From: Puffinus mauretanicus
Taxonomy: Eukaryota; Chordata; Aves; Procellariiformes; Procellariidae
Reading direction: 5' to 3'
Length of the DNA: 64,000 bases
Assembly: GCA_023333565.1 (NCBI GenBank)
Contig: JAJKFH010004053.1
Coordinates: forward strand, 3,162,001 to 3,226,000
Positions within the stretch are counted from its first letter, which is position 1; every line of letters starts with the position of its first letter. Positions 32,801 to 44,800 of the stretch are shown piece after piece. The translations under genes were made by a program, and so were the position numbers. The notes beneath the pieces are model-generated. The model did no database searches. It worked only from the letters and a program-made list of their open reading frames with translations, and had not been told where the DNA came from.

Positions 32801-35800
32801 TGTCTGTTCCTTCCTTCAGGATTTGAGCAAAGATTTAGATCAGCAGTTCAACAGTCATAACTATGGAACTATTTCACAATTTCACATTAAATAAGATTTA
32901 TAAACAGAGGTTTTTTTAGTTAGAAAGATCTGTAGCTTTTGTAGTTTCTCACCTGGTTTTTCCAGAAGTATTTTTAACAACTTTTCGGAATGACTGATTT
33001 GCTGAGGATCTTGTAGACATAGTTCTAGGAGAAGCACGAACAAAAGTCGATGGTGGCGTCTTAGGGATCTTCTTTACTAAATGAGTCACCCACTTCTTCT
33101 GTTCATCTTGACAGGGTGCCAATAACAACATATCTCTTGCTGAAGTTACATCGTAACTCACTATAAGTAAAAGGAGGAAGATGATTCAGTGAAAACTAGG
33201 ACTTGTTATCAGAATAAGAATTATGACATACCAAGTGTGCCACTGGAAAGAACAATGGCATCTATATACATACTTGTATTGGAATTGGAATTGTTTATAT
33301 ATTTTTGGAAGTCAACAAACAGCAGGGGAAATTATGAATATAGTTTGTTTCAATATTTGTTGCTTTGCATTAAAATTCTTGATTCTAACATTAATATTCA
33401 AGAAATGAGAAAACTTATACTAATTGCAGTCTTAATAAGCTGGAAAGTTGTGTGGGTGCCTTATGGCTGATTTCCAGAGTACGTACCCCAAATACTCCAC
33501 ACGAGCACAGAGAGGAAACCTTTACTCCAATCTGTGAAGTGGCTGAAGAACCACTCTTCAAGGTCTTAGCGCAGCTTGGTGATGCGGCCGCTGCATTGTC
33601 CCTAATGGGGGCCATGTGTAAGAGAGAAAATGGTCTGGGAGCCAAGGAGCTGCCCAGTTCTTGGGCACAAACCCCTAGGCACCCTTGTGCTCTCAGGGAC
33701 CTCAGCAGAGCCACATCAGTTACACCACCAAAGGCTGTTCATAAGCAATGTTAACAGCCTATTATTTTAATAGCACCTTCCACATCTAAAATCATAAAAC
33801 TGAAGAGTAGAAAACTTTTAAACTAAAGTGCTTTTATTTGCCTTCGATAGTTTAGCAGGACTGGCTAAACACACGGAGAACACAGAAAGCAAAAAACCAG
33901 AAGTATACCTTTGCATGGTGCAATTAATTCTTCCTTTTTATCCAAGTGGTCTCTATGGCACTTCACATGGCATCTTCGACATTCTAGGGCAGCAGGAGGT
34001 TTAAAGACATGCCAGAGAGGTTTGGCACAGGCCTCACAGTTGGCTGGAAAGTGGTATAATGTTGGAATAAATTCATGGCCTTTGTGATTTAGAAAATTCG
34101 TCTTCTCTGCCGGCTGTACTGGTTCTACCTCCAAATCCTTCCTGCACTCCCCCTCATTAGCATAGAGAATCTGAAAAAGAATACTGCTGTGTTATTGTTG
34201 AAGCACTACCTATTTTTATATACTTTTCAAAGACGCCAGCAAACTTTTTCAAGAGAGTTAAATAGAAATGAGAAAACACTTCTTTTTACCTGGAATATTT
34301 TAGGAATTTCTTCAGTTTCAGCTCTATATACATCTCCTTGAGTTACAGGCCGGACATGGAACAGCTTACTAGATTAGAAGAAACATGAATCAGAAAATGC
34401 TAAAAGGCTATGTATGTTTTTAAAACAGTTATCAAAGTGCTTTGAAGTTCCTATAAATCTGGATTATACAAGCAATACGATATACTTCAAGGCTGCAATA
34501 TGATTTTAGGAATTAATTCATAAACCATATAGATCTTGTCTACCCAAGTAAGACCAAAACATTTCATAGCATGGAAAGAGGGTTATCTTACAATGGGTTC
34601 AAGATCCATCATGGCAAATACACTTGTGAAAAAGGCTTTCAAATTCTTCCTCAGAACACCGGGAAGTCTAACTGATTATTGCTAGAAAAGCTTATTGATA
34701 ACCCTGGATGGAAGTAACCATATGAAGTATAATACTACTCACTAATTTTTTTACTAAATCATGTTATCAGTTGATAAACAATCAATGCCAGAACATCAAA
34801 AAAGGCTATCTGGGGCACCAGCTGTTGAAAATACTATTAAAATGGGAACAAACATCATCTTATACTGGGTCAAGACTGTAAGTCCATCTATCCCAACATC
34901 CTGTTTTCAACAGTTGTCGTAACAGATGTTTATGAAAAGAGAATAAGGAACAGCTCAAGAGAAAATAACTCTTTTCCTGGTTACGAGCAATTGGCAGCTT
35001 AAGCACTTCCTGAGTTTGAGATTCCTTCCAGACCACTGTATTTGTTAGTCACTGATAGACCTATTCATGAATTTTAAAACCTTTTTTCAGTTACTACTCT
35101 ATAATGTCCCATAATGTCGATCAGCTGTTCAAACATCACACTCAGTCATGTATCAGCAATGGGCTTTGGTGATATCTGACATGATATTTTCCTCATGTAT
35201 AACCAATGTAAAGGGATCACAATTCATTTATTTTGTCACTAAACAGAAACCATCTGGAAAAGTTAGAAATGCTTTGGACTTGATCAACACTGATCCTTTC
35301 TCAGACAGCAAGAAAAAGGTATGAAGCAAGGGGATGAGACCTAAAATAAGACAGCCAGTTCCCTATTTATCCCACAACTATCATGCCCTGCTTTAGAAAG
35401 CAGCTGTTGAAACAATTGGAAAAAACAGTCATTACACTGAATCATAAAAAGAGATAGCATAATATGGTTCCACTGTCTCTGACTCTTCTCTGTCATAATG
35501 AGGCAAGGTTCTTCATTTCTGTAAATTCAGACCAGTGACTACAGACAGTGCCACACTATTGTGTATTTGACTTTTTCTCTAGCTTTTAGCTATAGTAGAA
35601 CAAAGAAAAAGTAGTATCTTCTGTTAACAGCTCCCTGCAATACACATAAACAGATATTTTCCAACTAGTATGGGAAATTAAAAATTATTTATGGAATTTT
35701 GATTCCAAGCTTCTAGATTTGTTATCAGTTTTCTCACACACAATGCTCTCTTGCCAATTTGTATCCAAAACTAACAGTAACTTTACTTACTCTATATCTA

Positions 35801-38800
35801 GTACCATGGATGGATTAGACTGGTCCTTGTCCTTTTCATCATTGTAGAACAGTATCTTTTTACTGCTCACCACAACATACTGGGGAAAGAAAGGGTAAAA
35901 CCAAGTTAAAATTGCATTTCAAAAACCAACATTTATCCTACTGTACTCCATATGACATAAAAAGCCTGAGTAAGTTAAAGGTTTTTAAACTAATATCAGG
36001 AGATATTTAAATCATCATGCAGGCAGCTATACTACTGACAGCTGTGCAATGCTACAGGCTGCAGAGACTGTGTATTGTCACTGGAGCACCCTAAAATGCT
36101 TATGATGATGCTGGAAGTCTATCTGTACACAGACTCACAAATTTCAGTTGCTACTGGCCTGTTACTATGAAAATTACTGTATCACCGAGAAACTCCTAGA
36201 GTGCAGAATCTATCACTTATTGATAAAGTTGTAAACAACTTCTCTAGTTCTAGAGACCTGCAGGACTCACTGGTACTTCACACCAAACTACTAGAAGGTA
36301 GGCTAAAAGAGATCCTCACAGCACAGTTAACTATTTCTTACACTTTCAATTTAATGGACTGGTAAAATAAAGAGCCAAAATGAATCAGCAGAAACAGAGG
36401 TCTGGTATACATACCAAATCTAGGAATACTCTGAGACAGTAACGCAAAGGCTTGCAGACGAAGAGAAAAAAAATGGACATCCTTTTGCTACGTGTCACTT
36501 TAAAGGTCAAACCATACAGTTTTTTCCAGAGTGGTAAAGATGTTAAAGAACAGAGACATTTGCTAATGTGTCGACTAGTTTTTTCCCAAGTGTTTTAAAA
36601 GTTCTTGCTCAAAATCTGCATATTAATATATTATACCTATCCCATGCGACTGAAACAGTGGAGTACTCCAGAACGCATGGAATTCTGGGGAACAAGTAAG
36701 AGTTACTGGGAAGGCACTGTGAGTTTTAGAGCAGGAGTGGACTGCAGGCCCCGTTTCCAAGAGAATTCACAAATGCTGAGTATGTCTGCAGTGTCTGCGC
36801 CCCTGCCCCAAAAAGCCCAAGGATGTTGTTCTCAACCTAAAGTACACAGACACCTTTCCAGTGCTTGCTCACAATCACACAGAATTATGAACATTTCATA
36901 TGACAGGAAAAACAAAGCAAGCTATTCAGAAAAAAATGTTTTGTAACCCACAGGCCAGTTAAGATCAAACACCTCTAACCTAAGCACTTGCCAGTGAGTT
37001 CAAGCCTGTAGAATTCACTGCCTGTTGCTCTTCACTGGGAGGTGTCAGTCCAACGTCTTTGTTAAAACTGTCCATAAGCTCAGTGACAGCTGTGGCAGTT
37101 CCCTCCCCTGCAGTTTCAAATGTTTTAGAAACAACTTATTAAAAGGTATAAGGTACTGAGGAGGATTAAGAAGAGGTAGACTGACTGCTCCGTCTATATT
37201 GAGCTCCAGATTCAGGTATAATACAACCCAGAAGCAAGGTAAAGGACAGAAAAGCAAGAGTGAATACATGAACAGTACATCTTGAATTCCAGTTACTGGT
37301 AGGTAACTGAATGGGTTTCTGCACAATGCTGATACTGACAATTTAAGTAAATGGTGTTTACTCCTCCTACAAGAGGAGGTTGAACCTTCTCATTACACAG
37401 GACTTGAAGTCTGACCTCAAAACCTGAATATGAAAGTTACCTGAACAAGTTTATAGAATAGTGTTTTAAAAATGTGTTGCGCAAGCTGCGTGCCTCAGTT
37501 GTACTTCTCAATTACTGAAATGCATCTAAAAAAGCCACAAAAGGTGTTTTTCCCCAACTAAAAGGGCTTTCAGCCCCTCAGCCAGGATTCTTTAATAGAA
37601 AGCCTGATCAGCTTAAATAGGTACTAAACTGTAATGGTGTGAGCCTCTTGTGATTTTCCCCACTGAAGAAAAAGAGTCTGTGCTTGAATTCCTTTGATCT
37701 ACTTCAACAGAAAGATAATGCCTTCTTTGTCTTTGAAGTATGCACCTCTGCCTTTCAGAGACAAGAGCAAGGCCTTAAGATGACTACTATAACAAATGCA
37801 AATTCTGACTGCAATGGAATTCAGTTATCACACTGTATACAAGTCTTGCTAAAAGAACAATTTAACCTCACAGAAGAAAAGTTATGTACAACAACCTCAA
37901 TATCCTGTTGTGAACATATTAAAAAAAAAAAATCTTCTGACAGTAGTTCTGTTCCACAGTGGGTTTTGGAGGATATTTTTATCATCTCCACTTGGGATGA
38001 AATGAAGTTCCAGATAAAAATATGTCTAACCCATTTTAGTGTTAGCTTGAGGTATAACTCAACTGTTCCTTCTCAAATGAGTTTTCCACACTCACCCCTT
38101 TCTAACTTAAGCTAAATGACTCGGAGAGCATAAAAACATCCGTGCTACTGACATTTGAGTCAGAAATGCAGCAGCTCAAGTTATAACAACTCAGGCATCA
38201 ATCCAATTGCACTGCTAATGCAATTTTGCTTTCCCTTTAATATAAGTTAATCTGGGCATGCCTATATTTGAGGTTGCATACCTCCCACCAACCCCAAAAC
38301 TGAAAGCACAGGAGAATTTGGAACAGAAGCACCCGAGGAGGCTGACTACCAGCCAGCTTGTTTCAGATGCAGTACAGTTCAGCCAACAGAATACACATGT
38401 AAGTCAACATGGCCCCTCACTACTGTGTCTCATTGGTTTGAACCTCAGCTAGTTTAAGGAATCTTATCAGCATGACTCATTTTATGACAGAGGCATCCAT
38501 CTGTAGCTCAAATTCCTTCAAAGTGCAAGAACTATTATTCAAACTAGGAAAGTATGAATGGAGTGACTGCCTAAAATATCTTGAGGGAACTAAGTATGCC
38601 TGTCCTGGGCATGCCTGAAGAAGCTCAGATAACAGCCTTTCACTGCAGAAGCTGCACTTATCAAAAGTTTAAAATTTTAATCATCAGAGGATGCAAGAAT
38701 AGAATAATCTCCATTTCTAGAAGACACCCAGAAAAGGCTGCTGGAGGTATTCTGACAGGAAAATGATGCGGTATTTCAGATAATCCAGAGCAGAATAAAA

Positions 38801-41800
38801 CTACATGACTTGTGCCTGGGCACAGTCACTTTCGTTCATGGACACTGCCAAAAGTCTGACAGCAACCTGGAGAATAAATTCTGGAACAACAGGAGTTAAG
38901 CAGCCTTAGCTATCAAACAGAACAAGTTGTGGAACAGATTTACAAATAGGTGTGTTTTGCGAGACACCTGAATAACATTCAAATGCTACCGGTGTTTGAC
39001 TCAAATATGGCACCAAGAACGTTCTTGACCTTGCCCTGTAGATTTCCTGCAGTTCTGCTAATAGGGAGGCAAAGTGAAATGCAAAGAGACCAGAAACCAA
39101 CTGTGAGGTATCTGTAGCAAACCCCAGGTTCCAAACTGTGGTAACCAAGCATTTTCAATACGGCCCTTGTTCGCATTACCTCTCATCTGAGGGTCTGGGA
39201 GAATACTCTAAGCAGCCGCTAGCTGAAACAGGGCAGAGCTTAACACTCGCTCTCTGCAAGCTAGAATAGGTAGTGGTTTTAACTTACAGACACATCACCA
39301 AGAAGGTCTGATGTTGATGTAAAAATAGGGAGGTCTGGAACTCAAAACACTTCAATTGTATAAAGAAGGTCATGTTAGCCAACTGAAAAACGAAGTACTT
39401 CAAAGAAGGAGTTCAGCAGCTAAAGGCCCAATACAAATACTTCAGTGCTTCTTTGACACGAATTAAATCCTTCTTCTTTGAATTTTGTAGGAACCACTTC
39501 TAACACTTGTAGAACGTGAACATACACAGGAGCATCTGAGAAGGATCTTTCAGCAGGAATCAGAAAGTTATGTTGCAAGTGTCATGAATAAACTGAGTAA
39601 TTTCCAATACTGGTCCTTGAATATAAGTAAGCAAGATGCAGAGAAATGATTTCATACAAATTGCTTGCAAAATTTACAAAATTCTAGTGACCATGCATAC
39701 TTTTGCAATTTGTTATACTAAAGGATGTTCAAAGAGGGGAACTGGAAAGGCAGAAAACATAATCAGAAACTGGTTCTAAGCTTCTAGGCATTCCAATTTG
39801 AACATCAGAAGTTTCAAAGAACCAGATCATAACCTCTGCAGAGGCAAAACAATACTGCTTTGTTTATAGTGGGAATTCCAGCATAGAGGTCCAGTTTCTG
39901 AGAGTAATCCAGTTCTTTTCAAGAGAGACTGACCATTTTAAATGTAAGGGAGACGGAAATGTCCTTGGAAATCATGTGTGGCAAGTTACAGTGTGATGCA
40001 CTCTTCCATGGCCTTCAGAACATGTGTGGTATTCCCTATTCTCTGCTGTCAAGTTGCACGAAAAGTTTATTTTTCAGTAACAGGATTATAAAGAAGCTTA
40101 CTCAAAGGAAAAATGGGATTTTTAATGGTTCCAAGATGCCCACTGTAAAGCATTTCCTCACCCACCTGTTGTAAATTTACACAATGTTATTACAACAGAT
40201 TTCATACTGCACTTAAATTTTCTTATTAAATTTTTTCTCTTCAATAAAGTAATGTATACACACTACATGACCCTAATTATTTTGTTTCCTAAACATGAAA
40301 ACCAATTCACCGTATGCCTAAAAAACTTTCCAAGGGAGTTGAGGAAGGAAAAAAATCCATTTGTACCTGTTTCTTCCAGCCATGCCGCTTTATATTTCCT
40401 TTGTTTGGTATTGAAAGCCAACCTTCAAGTCTTGATTCTGGTTTAAAAAAAATGCATATTAAATAATATTACGTATTTATAATAATAAAGCAGAATAGCA
40501 CAAAAGCAAACCATTACTAGAAAGGAAGATGTACTACATGCAGTAATAGGCAATTACCTATTCAGCAAAGCAGAATAAAAAGCACAGCTAAATAAAATGA
40601 AGATATAAGCATTTACTTCATGCTTCATCACAAGCTAACACTTGATGATACAGTTACTGCAAAATAAAGTGAAGCTGTTTTCCTTGATGCCAACATCTAA
40701 CACTGTATGTAAATAGTTTGCAAAGAGCCAGGCACGACAGACTTTGCTTTGAAAATGTGTTACAGCTTACACGGAGAATGATTAAGACATTTTCAATATA
40801 AACATAATTTAACATTCAGAGGGGCTATATGAAAATACTCAGCAGGAAGATGCAGCAAGTAAACCAAACCAGATCCACATTTTCCAAGGGAAACAAAAAA
40901 AGGAGAGTGCACAAGAGCAAGCAAAGCTACACAGGTGTCCCATTACTCACAGAAGATAAGCATAGGAGATAAATAAATAAGGAATGCAGGAAGAATCAAC
41001 TGGATATAAAGAATAAGAGACAAGCGTTTTATTCAGATTTTCAGTGGACAATTTTCCAGAGTAGTGTAATAACGTATTTTCCTACCACAAAACTACTGAA
41101 AGAATTTAACAATAATACAAAGAAGCATCACAAGAAAATTAGCATTCTCCCTAATGTGAATTATAGATGTAAAAAACCCCTCCAGCTAACTGATACTGGT
41201 TTTTGATAGACATTTTTTAAATTATGAAGCCAGGCAGTAGCAGTGAGAAGATATCATGATTCCATTAACCTGAAATGACACAGTAACAAGTCTCACAATT
41301 TTGTAAATGTAAGAATGAAGTAATCAAAATTTCACTCCATAATTATAAATTTACTTCACAATTGAGAAAAATTTTGTAATTTTTTTTAAATGGTCGTAAA
41401 AATGTGATTTGTAAAAAAAGTGTCAGAGTATGGAAATATAGCCAATAGCTAATGTATGCATTCTTTACAATAAACTTAACTGGTAGCACTGAAAATTTCA
41501 AAAATATTAAGTTAAAATTTGCTGAAACATTCTCCACAAATATTTACGTAAGAAGGAGCTACTGGTCCCTTTTATCCTTCAGGGAGAACTCTCTGTGAGG
41601 TGTAGCCCAGCAAGCTCTGAAAATACATCCAAATATATAAAAGATATTGTCCATACACTTTGTTATGTAAAATTACAATGAGACTGAGAGCCTAGCCTTC
41701 TACAAGGCATTAAAATTAGGCATTAAAAAAAACCTTCCCACATTAGCCTTACAGGATACAATATTTAGAAGTGGACTACGCTTAAAAATATAAAATCATT

Positions 41801-44800
41801 TCCTAACATTTCTCCACACAGAATAACTTCAAAATTCTGGGGGACCACTGAACTATTGAAATTCTAATTGGACGAAAGGCATGTCAGCAGAACTCATTCC
41901 AGTACGAAACCTTCCTAGAAAAATGAAGGAAATTTGTATTTCCCTGCCTCCATATCTGCGTAAGAATTGCGGGGGGTGGGGGTTGCCTTCCCCCCAGCCC
42001 CCTCCCCAATTCTTGATATTCAGTAACTTTGGAAAAGGAAACCTATTTTCTTCATGTCTTCAGGCATCACAGATAATGATTACCCTATTTTGAATACTTT
42101 GATTAATTTTTACATCAAGAGAAGATTCCTCCATTTTTAGAAATTTTAGGAATATCCTAAAACTCAAGTCCTCCAATGCAAGATAAAGTGATTAACTGCT
42201 AATAAAGAACATCGTATGGACGACTGTGATTCAAAAGGACTATAGTATGGATGACTGTGATTTGAAAGAAATAAGTATGCATCTGTGGAAATTGTGGCAT
42301 ATGAAAATCTGGAAAGATCCAATAAAGATAAATTTTAAAAGATGCACCAGGTACTATGCTGCTTATAGGGGCAGTGTGAGTAGGAGTTTTTCTAAGTTCA
42401 CTTGTATTTCAGCACGTTCTGAAAGAAACTTCAAAGAAAGTAGAAAGTGGATGAGCTATTACAAATGAATCGGTTGACATTCTTTTCTGCCTACTACAAA
42501 TCTATTTTAGTGAGCAAATTCTATTTGCATGAGAGATGATTTCTGAGCTGTGAGTAACGTCTTGCAGTTGAAAATAACAGTTTCTAAATGTACTCCTTTT
42601 CAACAAACGTAACATTCGTCTGGAATCAAATGTACTCTTGAAAGGGTTGATGAGCCCTTTCATTCCAACCTTGCCACAAAGGTTTGTCTCAAGAAATATT
42701 TATAGTGCATTTTAATTTCCCTTGACAGAGTTAGCTAGCACAACTGCAAATGCTCATCTGGCCATTTCACAAATATTTGATCCAGCAGAATAATATTTAT
42801 GAGTGTTCTGATTAAGTAATTAAGAAAATATGGGCTATCTAGACTACGAAAAAGAATCTTCCATTCCTGTCTTTAAAAATAGGCTCAAAACTATTGCCTG
42901 ACAACTTCCCTGTATTTTGGAAAGAATCCCAGAACTCATACTTCATATTTCCAATCCAGAAAATCCAAGATAGGCCTCAAAAATATCTGATGGCTAGCTG
43001 GACCTGAATAGAACATGAAGAAAGAATTCCATGAAGGCTACAGATCTTATAATTATCTCTGAATATATATTAAAATGTGTATTTGAATGCTAAACATCTT
43101 CATGGTTAGTATTGATATCGCCAGGATTCGTTGTGATTCAGTATGATAAACATGAATTCTAACAGTAAGTCTTCAATAAAAACACACAAGACAACCATGA
43201 CTGTACTGATTTATGACACTTTTTGTTGTTTTGGAGCTAAGTAATACAGGCGCCTTCATGAGCAGTAGAGCATCTCCTTCCAATGTTCAAGAATTCCTAC
43301 TCCTCAGACTCTTCCACAGTAACCAAAAACCTGGAGACACTACCTTGCTAATTCTTTCCAGTCCACCCTTCCCATTTGATTCTTTCCTTCCTCAGACTGT
43401 CTTACTATAATTTCCTGTGGATCTCACCAAGGTCTGCTGGCTGGATCTTACTTTGAGGTTTATTCAGGTGACGGTTACTTGCAGGTATTTCAGAAAGTCG
43501 TATCTGTGTCCCATATTAAAAAAAAAAAAATGGTGCTTTAAATGGTCCACGTTTATTATTCCACCCTATCTTTGTGTAAAACATGATTTATAACATACGC
43601 TGTAAAATATTATGTGCTGCAGTTAAACCTGTAGGACAGCTCAATTGCTTAAATTATCTTGCCAATCAGATGAAAAGATTTAATTCACAACAGGTTAAGT
43701 GCCCTATAACAATTAGGAAAAAACCTCTTAAGTTCCTGATTATGTTTGTCTTGACACAGGAGAATTCTGTTTACAATCATGTAAGTATTAAGACTTCCTA
43801 AGTCCAGCCAGGAGGAAGAGGCATTCCAAAGGCATCATTAAAAAGCAAATATTTCAGCTGTTTCAGCAAGGACTCTATGAACGTTGGAGACACCCAGACA
43901 CGAGCTGCTATCTGAATCAATAATCAGGAGTGAGAGTTACAAAAAATGCCTAGAACTGAATACAAGGAAAATCTTCCTCCAAGTCATGATCTTTCCCATC
44001 TGGTAAAGCAGAAGCCTGAGAATAGCCTGGATTGTCTAAACAAGCCAATCCCTACCTTGGGAGCAGCATAAGTTGCCCTGGGAGCTACCAGAATTTGAGG
44101 GGGTATTTAGTTCAACAGCAGACAGAAACCACCTTCAAGTAAGATGCAGTTGTAAGGTGTGTTACCATGTGATTTCTCTGCATCTACCTTCAAACACAGA
44201 AAATTTTTCCTTACATTTTTCTGAGTATTAGGAATTCATTTTAGTATTACCTTGAGTTTATTCAAAGAGTGCAAAGCCTTCTGACCCCAAAATTTTACAA
44301 GATGCTCTTCCTGTAAGTTACCACCACCTCTCTGGTGGCTGGTAACCTAAGCTCCCTGATTAGACAAGACACTACTCCATAGCCTGAACCTCTCTGCCAT
44401 GCAGGAGGACAGCAGAAAATGCCTGAGAGCCAGGGGTCTCTCTGGAATTCCACCAACATTACTATCACACCATTTCATACCCATTTTTTTCTCAATTAAA
44501 CCAGAGACTGCCCATTGCCAGAATTGAGACCATGGAATCATTCTTTTATACACGCTTACATTATTTTGTGTTTTCATTTTTCCCTGGTGATGTTTTTACT
44601 GTGACAGGAAACTGAATAAATCATACTATAATTACTTATTTAGTAATTCTACTGTTTATTTGCCTTAAATATTTTTAAGGAATGTCTTTGCCTTAAGGAC
44701 AGATGCATCAGCTAGAGAATCCTATTGACTACTCATCAGATCCACCTCTTAAACAAGATGCTATTCAAGGTGCTCTGGAGGAATGTCTACGTTTGGGCTA

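Noticed and set aside
32949..33161. In-frame end of ROCK1 at AGG TGA directly after exon 32
   Set aside because: The G-TGA is part of a good GTGAGA donor, and a matching acceptor with C TAA and human-like 3' UTR is found at 26,896. The split Ser-stop is the better model.
37684..38115. Plus-strand 143-codon frame in ROCK1 intron 28
   Set aside because: No domain and no regulatory context, and a poly-Lys run from an A-tract; likely chance.
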